NCBI GenBank assembly: GCA_038205115.1
Contig: JBBRCE010000031.1
Span: forward strand, 1-59,484
Direction: 5' to 3'
Source: JBBRCE01 sp038205115
GTDB taxonomy: Bacteria > Planctomycetota > Planctomycetia > Pirellulales > JBBRCE01
Length of the DNA stretch: 59,484 nucleotides
In this document: positions 52,977 through 59,484 of the stretch, piece after piece
Position numbering within the stretch: position 1 is the stretch's first letter
Layout of the letters: each line of letters opens with the position of its first letter
Translations under genes and position numbers: made by a program
Notes under the pieces: model-generated
What the model saw: only the letters and a program-made list of their open reading frames with translations
Told to the model about the DNA's origin: nothing
Database searches by the model: none

Positions 52977-53064
52977 CGCATGCCTGCCCATTGGATGCCG
53001 AAACCATCACTGCAGGCACGATAAGGCTTGTCGCAATCTGCGTCAATCAAATCGAACCGGGGTT

Positions 53065-53093
53065 CTGACTTTTGGGCTCGTTTTGGTTAGAAT
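53065..53093 (+). promoter_or_regulatory. Candidate promoter for the PLP decarboxylase gene
   Basis: CTGACT, 17-nt spacer, TAGAAT (53088-53093), 32 nt upstream of ATG 53126. Confidence 0.45.
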
Positions 53094-53125
53094 GGAGCGG
53101 TTGATTTCACCCGAGATGCATTTCG

Positions 53126-54475
53126 ATGAGCTTACCGGTCCAAGCGCCGCAATTCGACAAAACGTCCCTGAGTGTGCCGGTGGCGCCGCTTGCCGGTCAG
53201 TCTGGTGCTCCGCGCGTGCGTCACGAGATTGACGGTGTTTCCATTGACGATTTGATCCAGCGCTTTGGTTCGCCGCTGTTTGTGTTTTCAGAAAGAACCA
53301 TCCGTCAGCGATTTCGCGCGGCCCAGCGCGCGTTTGTCAGTCGTTACGCCAATGTGCAGTTTGCCTGGTCTTATAAGACGAACTATCTGAGCGGAATTTG
53401 CGATCTCTACCGTCAGGAGGGCTGCTTCGCCGAAGTCGTTTCGGAGATGGAATACGATAAAGCCCGTTCGCTGGGCGTGGCGGGCGAGCAGATCATTTTC
53501 AACGGGCCGCTGAAAAGTGCGGCCGCGCTCGAAAAGGCGGTTGCCGAAGGCGCAATGGTGCATATCGACCATCTCGGCGAACTGGCCGATTTGGAATCGC
53601 TTGCGGCACGCCTGGGGCGCAGCGTGCCGGCCGGCATCCGCCTGAATCTGGATGCCGGCATTCAACCAGCCTGGTCGCGGTTTGGCTTCAATCTGGAATC
53701 CGGCGAAGCCCTGCAAGCCGTGCAGCGAATGGCCGACCGCGGCAACGTCGTACTTCGCGGACTGCACAGTCACATTGGCCGATCGGTCATGGAACCAGCC
53801 GCCTATGCCATGCAGGTCGAAAAACTGATCCGTTTCAGTGGCGAGTTGCAGCAGCGATTCGGAATTTCGCTCGAGTATTTGGATATTGGCGGAGGTTTTC
53901 CTTCACGCAGTCGGCTGAAATCCAGCGGCTTGCCCAGTAATGTCGCTTCGCCATCGATCGAGCATTTTGCCGCGGCAATTGGCGACGCGCTGGCTCGACA
54001 TCTACCGCCGGGAAAAACGCCCAAGTTGTTCATCGAGTCGGGCCGCGCGCTGATTGACGAGGCCGGCATGCTGGTTTCGACCGTCGTTGGCGTGAAGCGG
54101 CTGCCTGATGGTCGGAACGCGTACGTAGCCGATGGCGGCGTCAATTTGCTGGCCACCAGTTTTCTGTATGACTTCGACGTGGAACTCGACCGCGAAGTTC
54201 TGGGCGAGAGCCAGCCAAGCGTCATTTACGGGCCCATGTGCATGAATCAAGACGTCGTCTGCGAAAACCTGTTACTACCGCCGCTGGATCGGGGCACGCG
54301 GCTGATTTTCTCGCCCGCCGGCGCGTATAACGTCACGCAGTGGATGCAATTTATTGCCTACCGGCCGAACGTCGTTTTAATTGGTTCCGGCGGCGAATTG
54401 GACGTAATTCGCGCGGCGGAAGACCTTTCGGACATCACCCGCCGCGAGCAACTGCCGCAGCGATTTCGTCAATAA
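53126..54475 (+). CDS. Fold-type-III PLP decarboxylase (DAP/ornithine decarboxylase family)
   Basis: 449 aa, ATG 53126. TIM barrel plus C-terminal beta domain. PLP lysine Lys84 in WSYKTNYLSG; LHSHIGRS, LDIGGGFPSRSR and ESGRALIDEAG bind the phosphate and substrate ends. A Cys in GPMCMNQDVVCEN supplies the residue from the other subunit, and PAGAYNVTQWMQFI carries the C-terminal Tyr. The last two motifs differ from textbook LysA (GPxCExxD; GAYxxxMxSxYN), so the substrate may not be meso-diaminopimelate. Cytosolic dimer expected. Own promoter, no operon partner. Confidence 0.85.
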   Translation: MSLPVQAPQFDKTSLSVPVAPLAGQSGAPRVRHEIDGVSIDDLIQRFGSPLFVFSERTIRQRFRAAQRAFVSRYANVQFAWSYKTNYLSGICDLYRQEGCFAEVVSEMEYDKARSLGVAGEQIIFNGPLKSAAALEKAVAEGAMVHIDHLGELADLESLAARLGRSVPAGIRLNLDAGIQPAWSRFGFNLESGEALQAVQRMADRGNVVLRGLHSHIGRSVMEPAAYAMQVEKLIRFSGELQQRFGISLEYLDIGGGFPSRSRLKSSGLPSNVASPSIEHFAAAIGDALARHLPPGKTPKLFIESGRALIDEAGMLVSTVVGVKRLPDGRNAYVADGGVNLLATSFLYDFDVELDREVLGESQPSVIYGPMCMNQDVVCENLLLPPLDRGTRLIFSPAGAYNVTQWMQFIAYRPNVVLIGSGGELDVIRAAEDLSDITRREQLPQRFRQ

Positions 54476-54787
54476 GCCCAGAATTTTGAGATACCTGCCG
54501 AACTGTCGCGGGTTAAATCGCGTAGTGTGAAGAGGGCTTAAAAACCTCAGTCGGCCTCGATTTCAAAAAAAAAATTGAATCGACTCTAACAATTCCCACC
54601 CAGCGACGTTAATATCGTTTAGAGCCGTTAGCCGGCCCCCACCAGACGCCTCGCAGAGCGTCGTTGCAGCAAGTTCCCAGTATTGACGTATTGGTAACTC
54701 AACACCCTTGGAAATTTGATCGCGGTCGCAGGCACGCGTTGTTCCTGGCAGCGATTTAAATCGGCATTTTTTCAATAGGAGCATGCC
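54476..54787. other. Intergenic upstream of the small secreted protein
   Basis: 312 nt without an ORF on the plus strand. An A-rich patch near 54565 and a TTGACG at about 54695 are the only promoter-like elements; no matching -10 was found. No stable hairpin with T tract. Confidence 0.4.
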
Positions 54788-55090
54788 ATGTTTCGTTTGT
54801 TTGCTTTCACTTTGGCCGCATTGGTTGTCACCTCGTTCACTGTGGCCTCGGCCGCCAAGCCCAAAGGCGACAGCCCGCATGGCGTGGTTGTCAGCGCTGG
54901 TGCCGGCAAGATCACCGTCAAGATGAAGATGGAAGAAAAGAGCTACGATCTGACCACCGATGCCATGGTCACCATCAAGGGTGCAGCGGGCAAGATCGAA
55001 GACGTCAAGGCTGGCGATCACGTCAAGTTGACCATGACCGGCGACAAAGTCAGCGCTGTTGCGGTTGAAGAACCCAAGCCGAAGAAGTAG
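54788..55090 (+). CDS. Small secreted basic protein
   Basis: 100 aa with AGGAG six nucleotides before ATG 54788. Signal peptide FRLFAFTLAALVVTSFTVASA. The mature ~75 residues form an OB-like/beta domain: GVVVSAGAGKITVKMKMEEK, MVTIKGAAGKIEDVKAGDHV, VKLTMTGDKVSAV. The tail is Lys/Pro-rich. It resembles DUF5666-like periplasmic domains. Monocistronic, with a strong terminator. Function unknown; periplasmic location inferred. Confidence 0.8.
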   Translation: MFRLFAFTLAALVVTSFTVASAAKPKGDSPHGVVVSAGAGKITVKMKMEEKSYDLTTDAMVTIKGAAGKIEDVKAGDHVKLTMTGDKVSAVAVEEPKPKK

Positions 55091-55122
55091 TTTCTCTCCG
55101 GTTTTGATCGATGGAAATTGAG

Positions 55123-55166
55123 CGGCGCCGAAGTTCGATATCTCGAACTTCGGTGCCGTTTTTTTT
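55123..55166 (+). terminator. Rho-independent terminator
   Basis: 16-bp stem with a G-U pair (55123-55138 with 55143-55158, 4-nt loop) followed by eight T residues. It sits 9 nt before the stop of the convergent porin-like gene. Confidence 0.94.
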
Positions 55167-55174
55167 GGCCTCGA

Positions 55175-56935
55175 CTAGAAGTTGTACCGCAATTCGAAGC
55201 GGAGCAGCGTGCTCGGCCAGTGGGCGTTGGTCAACGCGAATTCGCTGCCAATGCCGATCTCGATCAATCCCAAATCGCCGCCGGTATCCCACTCGATGCG
55301 TGCGCCCGGACAGGCGTTGATGACGGTCGAACTATCGGCTGAAACCCGCAAACCGGTGGCCGGATCGGTTTCGTAACCGTCTTGCGGATACAAGCCCACG
55401 AATTCCAACGTCGGCAAGATGGCAAACGAGTCGCTCTCGTACCAGACGTGGCTGACGCCGATGCTGGCGCGGATGATCTGCCCAGCGTAATCCGAACCAG
55501 CCAGCGGAATCCAATATTTGAGTTCGCTGTGAATGTACGTTTCTGGTGACCACTTGTAGCGGAACAGAAAACCGGGCTCCAGCGAGACGTGTCCGGTGCC
55601 CAAACCTTTCATCGACGAGCCCGTGTTGATCGTGGTCCGAAACACCTGGGCAATCTGCCAGCGGGCGCCGTCCATCAGCAGAATCTTGGTCGCCACTTGC
55701 ATGTCGCCAAAACCGTTGGTGTTATCGTTCACTTCGGGCGCGAGCAGCCGAATCGGATATTCGGTGGTGGCCGAAAAGCTCTTGCCGCCGACTTCAGAAA
55801 TCACGCGGAATTCCTGGTAGTCGACGTTGCGTTCGAGTTGCGCCGGCCCGCGCCCCGCTGGCCGACTCCGCGACTTGGCCCAAAAATATTCATCGCGATC
55901 CGGACGATTGACGTTGTAGCCGGCATCGAATCGCAGCCGCAAATCGCTCATTGGTTGCGTGCATTCGATCTCCAGCGGCGCGAGCATGACCCGCTCGTGG
56001 CCAATGCCCGCTTCGCCATCAGCACAAATCGGCGGATGGCGGAACAGATGCCCGGTGATGTTACACAGGTCGTCCCAAATGGGCGAGCGAATTTCGTCTT
56101 CAGGACATAAACCGTCACCGGGCACAAACGGCTCTCGTCCCAGTGGTTGTCCGAGCGACTCCGGCACGACGCTATTCAGCGGTACGCCACCTGGCTGCGT
56201 GACAACACCTGGCGGATTCGGCAAAGTCTCGATCATCATGCCTGGCGGTGCAGGCACCTCGGCGCGTGGCGGTGGTATTTCGAAGGCTGTGGGCAGCGCC
56301 CGAGTTCCGCGCGAGGGATTTGCGTCGCGGGGCAGATTCGCTAACTCGGCCGGCAACGGCTTGTTCGCTGGCGCGGGGCCGGGAGGTGCGTTTAGCGGGT
56401 TAACATTTGCGATCGGTCCGTTGGCGCCGCTGGACGCCGGCAGCGGCGGTTCCATGCCTGTTGGCGGGCGACGCTGCAGATTCGGAACCAAGGTGACTTC
56501 GCCCGTCGCGTTGGTTTGTGGCAGAGGCAAACCAACGTAAATCGGCCGGCGTTCCATTGGTTCGGCCGAAAAAATACCGCTGGGCAACGCCGCTGCGGCG
56601 GGTTGCATTTGATTGGCAACCGATGGCAATTCGGCAGCTTGAAACGGCCGGTTGCTGCGCGGCGCCATGTCCGCACTGTTCTGAAAATTGGCAGGCGCTT
56701 GACTGACTGGCGGAGGCGACGGAGCCGTGTTCGACGGCCAAGCGGTCTGAATTGCTTGATCGCCGGGACGATTCTGCGGCGGATTGCCGGAAGGCCCATT
56801 GTTGGTCGGACCGTCGTTGGCTGGACCATTGTTGGCCGGCCAGGCAAAGCTTTGGGCCAGCGCCAACCGCGGCAGGCTGATGAGCATCATCAGCGCCAGC
56901 AAGATTTTCGCGTTTGCCTGCGTGCTTTGTCGCAC
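55175..56935 (-). CDS. Secreted porin-like protein with disordered N-terminal region
   Basis: 586 aa from GTG 56935, chosen because GGAGG lies four nucleotides before it and a signal peptide follows at once (ILLALMMLISLPRLALAQ); the frame is open to 57085. Residues ~30-290 are Pro/Asn/Gly-rich and disordered. A Cys-containing hinge follows (GDGLCPEDEIRSPIWDDLCN). The last ~230 residues are beta-strands with alternating hydrophobics and aromatic girdles (RLRFDAGYNVNRPD, FLFRYKWSPETYIHSELKYW), ending in ...TLLRFELRYNF. The C-terminal Phe is typical of outer-membrane barrels. Probably an outer-membrane protein with a periplasmic or surface tail. Confidence 0.8.
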   Translation of the reverse strand: MRQSTQANAKILLALMMLISLPRLALAQSFAWPANNGPANDGPTNNGPSGNPPQNRPGDQAIQTAWPSNTAPSPPPVSQAPANFQNSADMAPRSNRPFQAAELPSVANQMQPAAAALPSGIFSAEPMERRPIYVGLPLPQTNATGEVTLVPNLQRRPPTGMEPPLPASSGANGPIANVNPLNAPPGPAPANKPLPAELANLPRDANPSRGTRALPTAFEIPPPRAEVPAPPGMMIETLPNPPGVVTQPGGVPLNSVVPESLGQPLGREPFVPGDGLCPEDEIRSPIWDDLCNITGHLFRHPPICADGEAGIGHERVMLAPLEIECTQPMSDLRLRFDAGYNVNRPDRDEYFWAKSRSRPAGRGPAQLERNVDYQEFRVISEVGGKSFSATTEYPIRLLAPEVNDNTNGFGDMQVATKILLMDGARWQIAQVFRTTINTGSSMKGLGTGHVSLEPGFLFRYKWSPETYIHSELKYWIPLAGSDYAGQIIRASIGVSHVWYESDSFAILPTLEFVGLYPQDGYETDPATGLRVSADSSTVINACPGARIEWDTGGDLGLIEIGIGSEFALTNAHWPSTLLRFELRYNF

Positions 56936-57279
56936 CGAACCTCCAACCGCATTCTTGGGGACGGCCACCCGAAATGCGGCCACGATCTTGCGCCACGATT
57001 CTGATAAACCTTGCCGGTTGTATCGACCAAATGAGGCGACTTCGTAAACTTTGCCGATAATTTCGTCTAGGTTTATTGCTGGCATCGCGAACTTGGCTGC
57101 CGCTCTGCGCGTCGATGGACTTTAGTCAAGTTGGGCAGCCGCTGGCAGTGAGCGGTGGGCACTTTTTCGGGGCGGTGCTGGCAACCGGCTGCCTGCGCAT
57201 CGGCAACACTCCCGTTGCCAGAATGCTTGCGTTACAATGCGACCAAACCCTTCATAACTGCCCTTGAAATCAGAACTTC
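56936..57279. other. Divergent intergenic region before metG
   Basis: 344 nt. A 50-codon extension of the porin-like frame (to 57085) and several plus-strand frames are shadows. TACAAT near 57232 is a possible metG -10; no fitting -35 was found. No T-box, S-box or other known leader motif was recognised before metG. Confidence 0.4.
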
Positions 57280-59325
57280 ATGCGACGCATCCTGGTCACA
57301 TCCGCACTGCCCTACGCCAACGGCCATATTCATCTTGGCCATTTGGTTGAGTACATCCAGACCGACATCTGGGTGCGGTTTCAGAAACTTCGTGGGCATC
57401 GCTGCATCTATCTGTGCGCCGACGATACACACGGCACGGCGATCATGATTCGCGCACGCCAGGAAGGCCGTCCGGAAGAGCAAGTCATTGCCGATATGCG
57501 TCAGCATCACGTCCAGGATTTTGCCGGCTTCGAGATTGCGTTTGACAATTACGGCAGCACTCACAGCGACGAAAACCGCACGCTGTGCGCCGAGTTCTGG
57601 GCCGCGCTGCGCCGCAAAGATTTGGTCGTCGAGAAACAAGTCACGCAACTTTACGACGCGCAGCAGGGCACCTTCCTAGCGGATCGCTTTGTCAAAGGAA
57701 CCTGCCCAAACTGCAAGACTCCCAATCAATACGGCGACAATTGCGAAAAGTGCAACGCCACTTACAGCCCTACGGATCTGATCGATCCGGTCAGCACGCT
57801 CTCGGGCAGCACGCCCGAGATTCGCTCGGCCGATCACTTGTTTGTGAAGATCGAGCAGCTACACCCCTTTCTGTCCGAGTGGACGCAGTCGGGCGAACAT
57901 CTGCAGTCGGAAATTGCCAACTACCTGCAAGGGCATTTCCTCGGTGAACCGCTGCGCGATTGGGACGTTTCGCGCCCTGCGCCGTATTTCGGTTTCGAAA
58001 TTCCCGACAGCCCCGGCAATTATTGGTACGTGTGGTTCGACGCGCCCATCGGCTATATCGCCTCTACGCAGCAGTGGTGCGCGCGGCACGGCGAGAAACT
58101 GGCCGACTGGTGGCGCGCGGCCGATACGGAAATTCATCACTTCATCGGCAAGGATATTACATATTTCCATACGCTGTTCTGGCCCGCCATGTTGCAGGCT
58201 GCCGAATACAGCTTGCCGGCCAAAATTCACATTCATGGTTTTTTGACCGTCGGCGGAGAGAAGATGTCCAAAAGCCGTGGCACGTTTGTGCGCGCGGCCA
58301 CCTTCCTCAAATATCTCAACCCTAGCTATCTGCGTTACTACTACGCCAGCAAACTTTCTGCCCGCGTCGACGATTTGGATCTCAATCTCGAAGAGTTCGT
58401 TACCAAGGTGAATTCCGACCTGGTGGGCAAGGTGGTCAATCTGGCCAGCCGCACCGCCGGCTTCGTCGCGCAAAGCGGGCTCTCGGCAAACTATCCGGAC
58501 GACGGTGGCTTGTTTCGGCAGGCGGCCGCCGAAGGTGACGCCATCGCCGCGGCCTACGAAGCCTGCGAGTTCAGCAAAGCCATGCGGCTGATCATGGCGC
58601 TGGCCGATAAAGCCAACCAGTTTGTCGCCGATCGCGCGCCCTGGTCGCTGCGAAAAGATCCGGCCCGCGCGGCCGAAGTGCAAGACGTGTGTACGATTTC
58701 GCTGAACCTGTTCCGGCAGTTGGTCGTTTATCTCTCGCCCGTGCTGCCCAAGCTGGCCGAGCAAACGGCCGAGCTGTTGGGCACGCCGATTTTGCATTGG
58801 GACGACGCGCAGCGGCCACTCGCGGGCACGCCGGTCAATAAATTTCAAGCCATGATGACTCGAGTCGAAGAAAAACAGGTGCAAACGATGATTGAAGAAA
58901 GCAAAGAAGCCGCTCCGGCAGACGCCGCCAGCGTTGCCGCTCCAGCCGCCGCAGTGGTCGATGGTCCCGAACCGCTGGCCAACGAACCGCTCCAGCCGGA
59001 AATCACCTACGATGATTTTGCCAAAGTCGATTTACGCGTCGCCCGCGTGCTGGCGGCCGAAGAGTTGCCCAAGGCGAAGAAACTGCTGAAGCTCACGCTC
59101 AGCCTGGGTGGCGATCAAACCCGCACCGTGTTTGCCGGCATCAAAAGCGCGTACAAGGCCGAGCAGTTGGTTGGTCGGTTGGTGGTCTGCGTGGCCAACC
59201 TCGCGCCGCGGCAAATGACCTTTGGCTTGAGCGAAGGCATGATCGTCGCGGCAGGCGCCGGCGGCGAAGAAATCTTTCTGCTCGCGCCCGACAGCGGCGC
59301 CAAACCGGGCCACCGCGTGCATTAA
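57280..59325 (+). CDS. metG: Methionyl-tRNA synthetase
   Basis: 681 aa. Charges tRNA-Met and initiator tRNA. Class I Rossmann core with signature HLGH (residues 18-21 in NGHIHLGH), a zinc knuckle CPNC...CEKC (type with two CxxC), WFDAPIGYI, WHFIGKDI-like HHFIGKDITYFH, and KMSKSRG. The anticodon-binding alpha domain follows (ANQFVADRAPW). After an Ala/Pro-rich linker (about 535-570) a C-terminal EMAP/tRNA-binding OB domain (FAKVDLRVARVLAAEELP; GGDQTRTVFAGI) provides dimerisation and tRNA affinity. Complete; divergent from the porin-like gene. Confidence 0.98.
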   Translation: MRRILVTSALPYANGHIHLGHLVEYIQTDIWVRFQKLRGHRCIYLCADDTHGTAIMIRARQEGRPEEQVIADMRQHHVQDFAGFEIAFDNYGSTHSDENRTLCAEFWAALRRKDLVVEKQVTQLYDAQQGTFLADRFVKGTCPNCKTPNQYGDNCEKCNATYSPTDLIDPVSTLSGSTPEIRSADHLFVKIEQLHPFLSEWTQSGEHLQSEIANYLQGHFLGEPLRDWDVSRPAPYFGFEIPDSPGNYWYVWFDAPIGYIASTQQWCARHGEKLADWWRAADTEIHHFIGKDITYFHTLFWPAMLQAAEYSLPAKIHIHGFLTVGGEKMSKSRGTFVRAATFLKYLNPSYLRYYYASKLSARVDDLDLNLEEFVTKVNSDLVGKVVNLASRTAGFVAQSGLSANYPDDGGLFRQAAAEGDAIAAAYEACEFSKAMRLIMALADKANQFVADRAPWSLRKDPARAAEVQDVCTISLNLFRQLVVYLSPVLPKLAEQTAELLGTPILHWDDAQRPLAGTPVNKFQAMMTRVEEKQVQTMIEESKEAAPADAASVAAPAAAVVDGPEPLANEPLQPEITYDDFAKVDLRVARVLAAEELPKAKKLLKLTLSLGGDQTRTVFAGIKSAYKAEQLVGRLVVCVANLAPRQMTFGLSEGMIVAAGAGGEEIFLLAPDSGAKPGHRVH

Positions 59326-59351
59326 GCCAATCCATTCGTCACCAACATCAA

Positions 59352-59390
59352 GCGGGCGGCGGAAACCGAAGTCTCCGTCGCCCGCGTGGT
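59352..59390 (+). terminator. Hairpin terminator after metG
   Basis: 12-bp stem with one G-U pair (59352-59363 with 59374-59385), followed by a short T-containing stretch (GTGGTTTT). Lies between convergent genes. Confidence 0.55.
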
Positions 59391-59422
59391 TTTGATTGGT
59401 GTGATTCAAGCGTCCAGGCAGC

Positions 59423-59484
59423 TTAGTTGGCGGGCAGGGCGGCAACCGCGTCGGCCGGCAGCACGGGCGGGGTGTCCAGTTGTT
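59423..59484 (-). CDS. 3' end of a gene cut by the window edge
   Basis: The minus strand is open from the right edge to a TAA at 59423-59425 and encodes a Pro/Ala-rich C-terminus ending VAALPAN. The convergent position after the metG terminator fits a real gene end. The product cannot be identified from ~20 codons. Confidence 0.4.
   Translation of the reverse strand, partial: QLDTPPVLPADAVAALPAN

Noticed and set aside
56936..57085. 50-codon N-terminal extension of the porin-like protein
   Set aside because: It would place the signal peptide internally; GTG 56935 has a strong GGAGG site and starts directly at the signal peptide.

Overview
The window looks like chromosome from a planctomycete (Pirellulales-like) bacterium. 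The evidence is gene content: a paired DUF1549/DUF1553 cytochrome-c protein and Tat-exported DUF1501 protein, a DUF1559 prepilin-like protein with its H-X9-DG tail, a DUF1598-like protein, a PEP-CTERM protein, many large secreted proteins of unknown function, and frequent GTG/TTG starts with weak or absent Shine-Dalgarno sequences. The DNA is moderately GC-rich by eye, with short AT-rich promoter-like islands. I see no phage, insertion sequence, integrase, CRISPR array or rRNA. All genes appear intact except one cut by the right edge.

Layout. 1-9.8 kb: a coiled-coil membrane protein, a cNMP-domain/thioredoxin-reductase-like flavoprotein without the CxxC, tgt, a low-complexity lipoprotein behind a strong promoter and a structured leader, two small genes, purU and a DUF1598-like exported protein. 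10-18 kb: a BLUF photoreceptor convergent with an O-methyltransferase across a 29-bp duplication, tRNA-Cys and tRNA-Ala, a YbhN-type membrane protein, a beta-helix protein, a macrodomain-histidine kinase-response regulator operon, and a PHA-system-like protein. 18-28 kb: a large secreted glycosidase-like protein, a sugar isomerase-like protein, a tiny membrane protein, a diguanylate cyclase, a Gfo/Idh/MocA oxidoreductase, a secreted thioredoxin-like protein, a PEP-CTERM protein and a PP2C phosphatase. 28-36 kb: a GT87-like mannosyltransferase with a Pro/Gln/Tyr-rich partner, hemB, an alpha/beta hydrolase with a Rieske protein, and a formyltransferase overlapping an unknown gene.

36-59 kb: the DUF1501 and DUF1553 pair; a Kdo/LPS block (kdsD-like, kdsC-like and a 1081-aa LptC/LptA-like protein); a divergent carbohydrate pair (PL9-like pectate lyase and SASA-type acetylesterase); a DUF1559 pseudopilin; a small toxin-domain-like ORF; a sialidase-like propeller; a fold-III PLP decarboxylase; a small secreted protein; a porin-like protein; and metG.

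The themes are envelope biogenesis (Kdo/Lpt, lipoprotein, porin-like protein, glycosyltransferase), polysaccharide scavenging (PL9, SASA, DUF1501/1553), and signalling (BLUF, two-component, c-di-GMP, PP2C). I did not find a clearly new multi-gene defence or metabolic system. The most interesting items are the giant Lpt-like protein, the macrodomain/two-component operon, the structured lipoprotein leader, the eukaryote-like residue in the tgt pocket, and the duplication that separates two convergent genes. All assignments come from reading the sequence; no database search was run.
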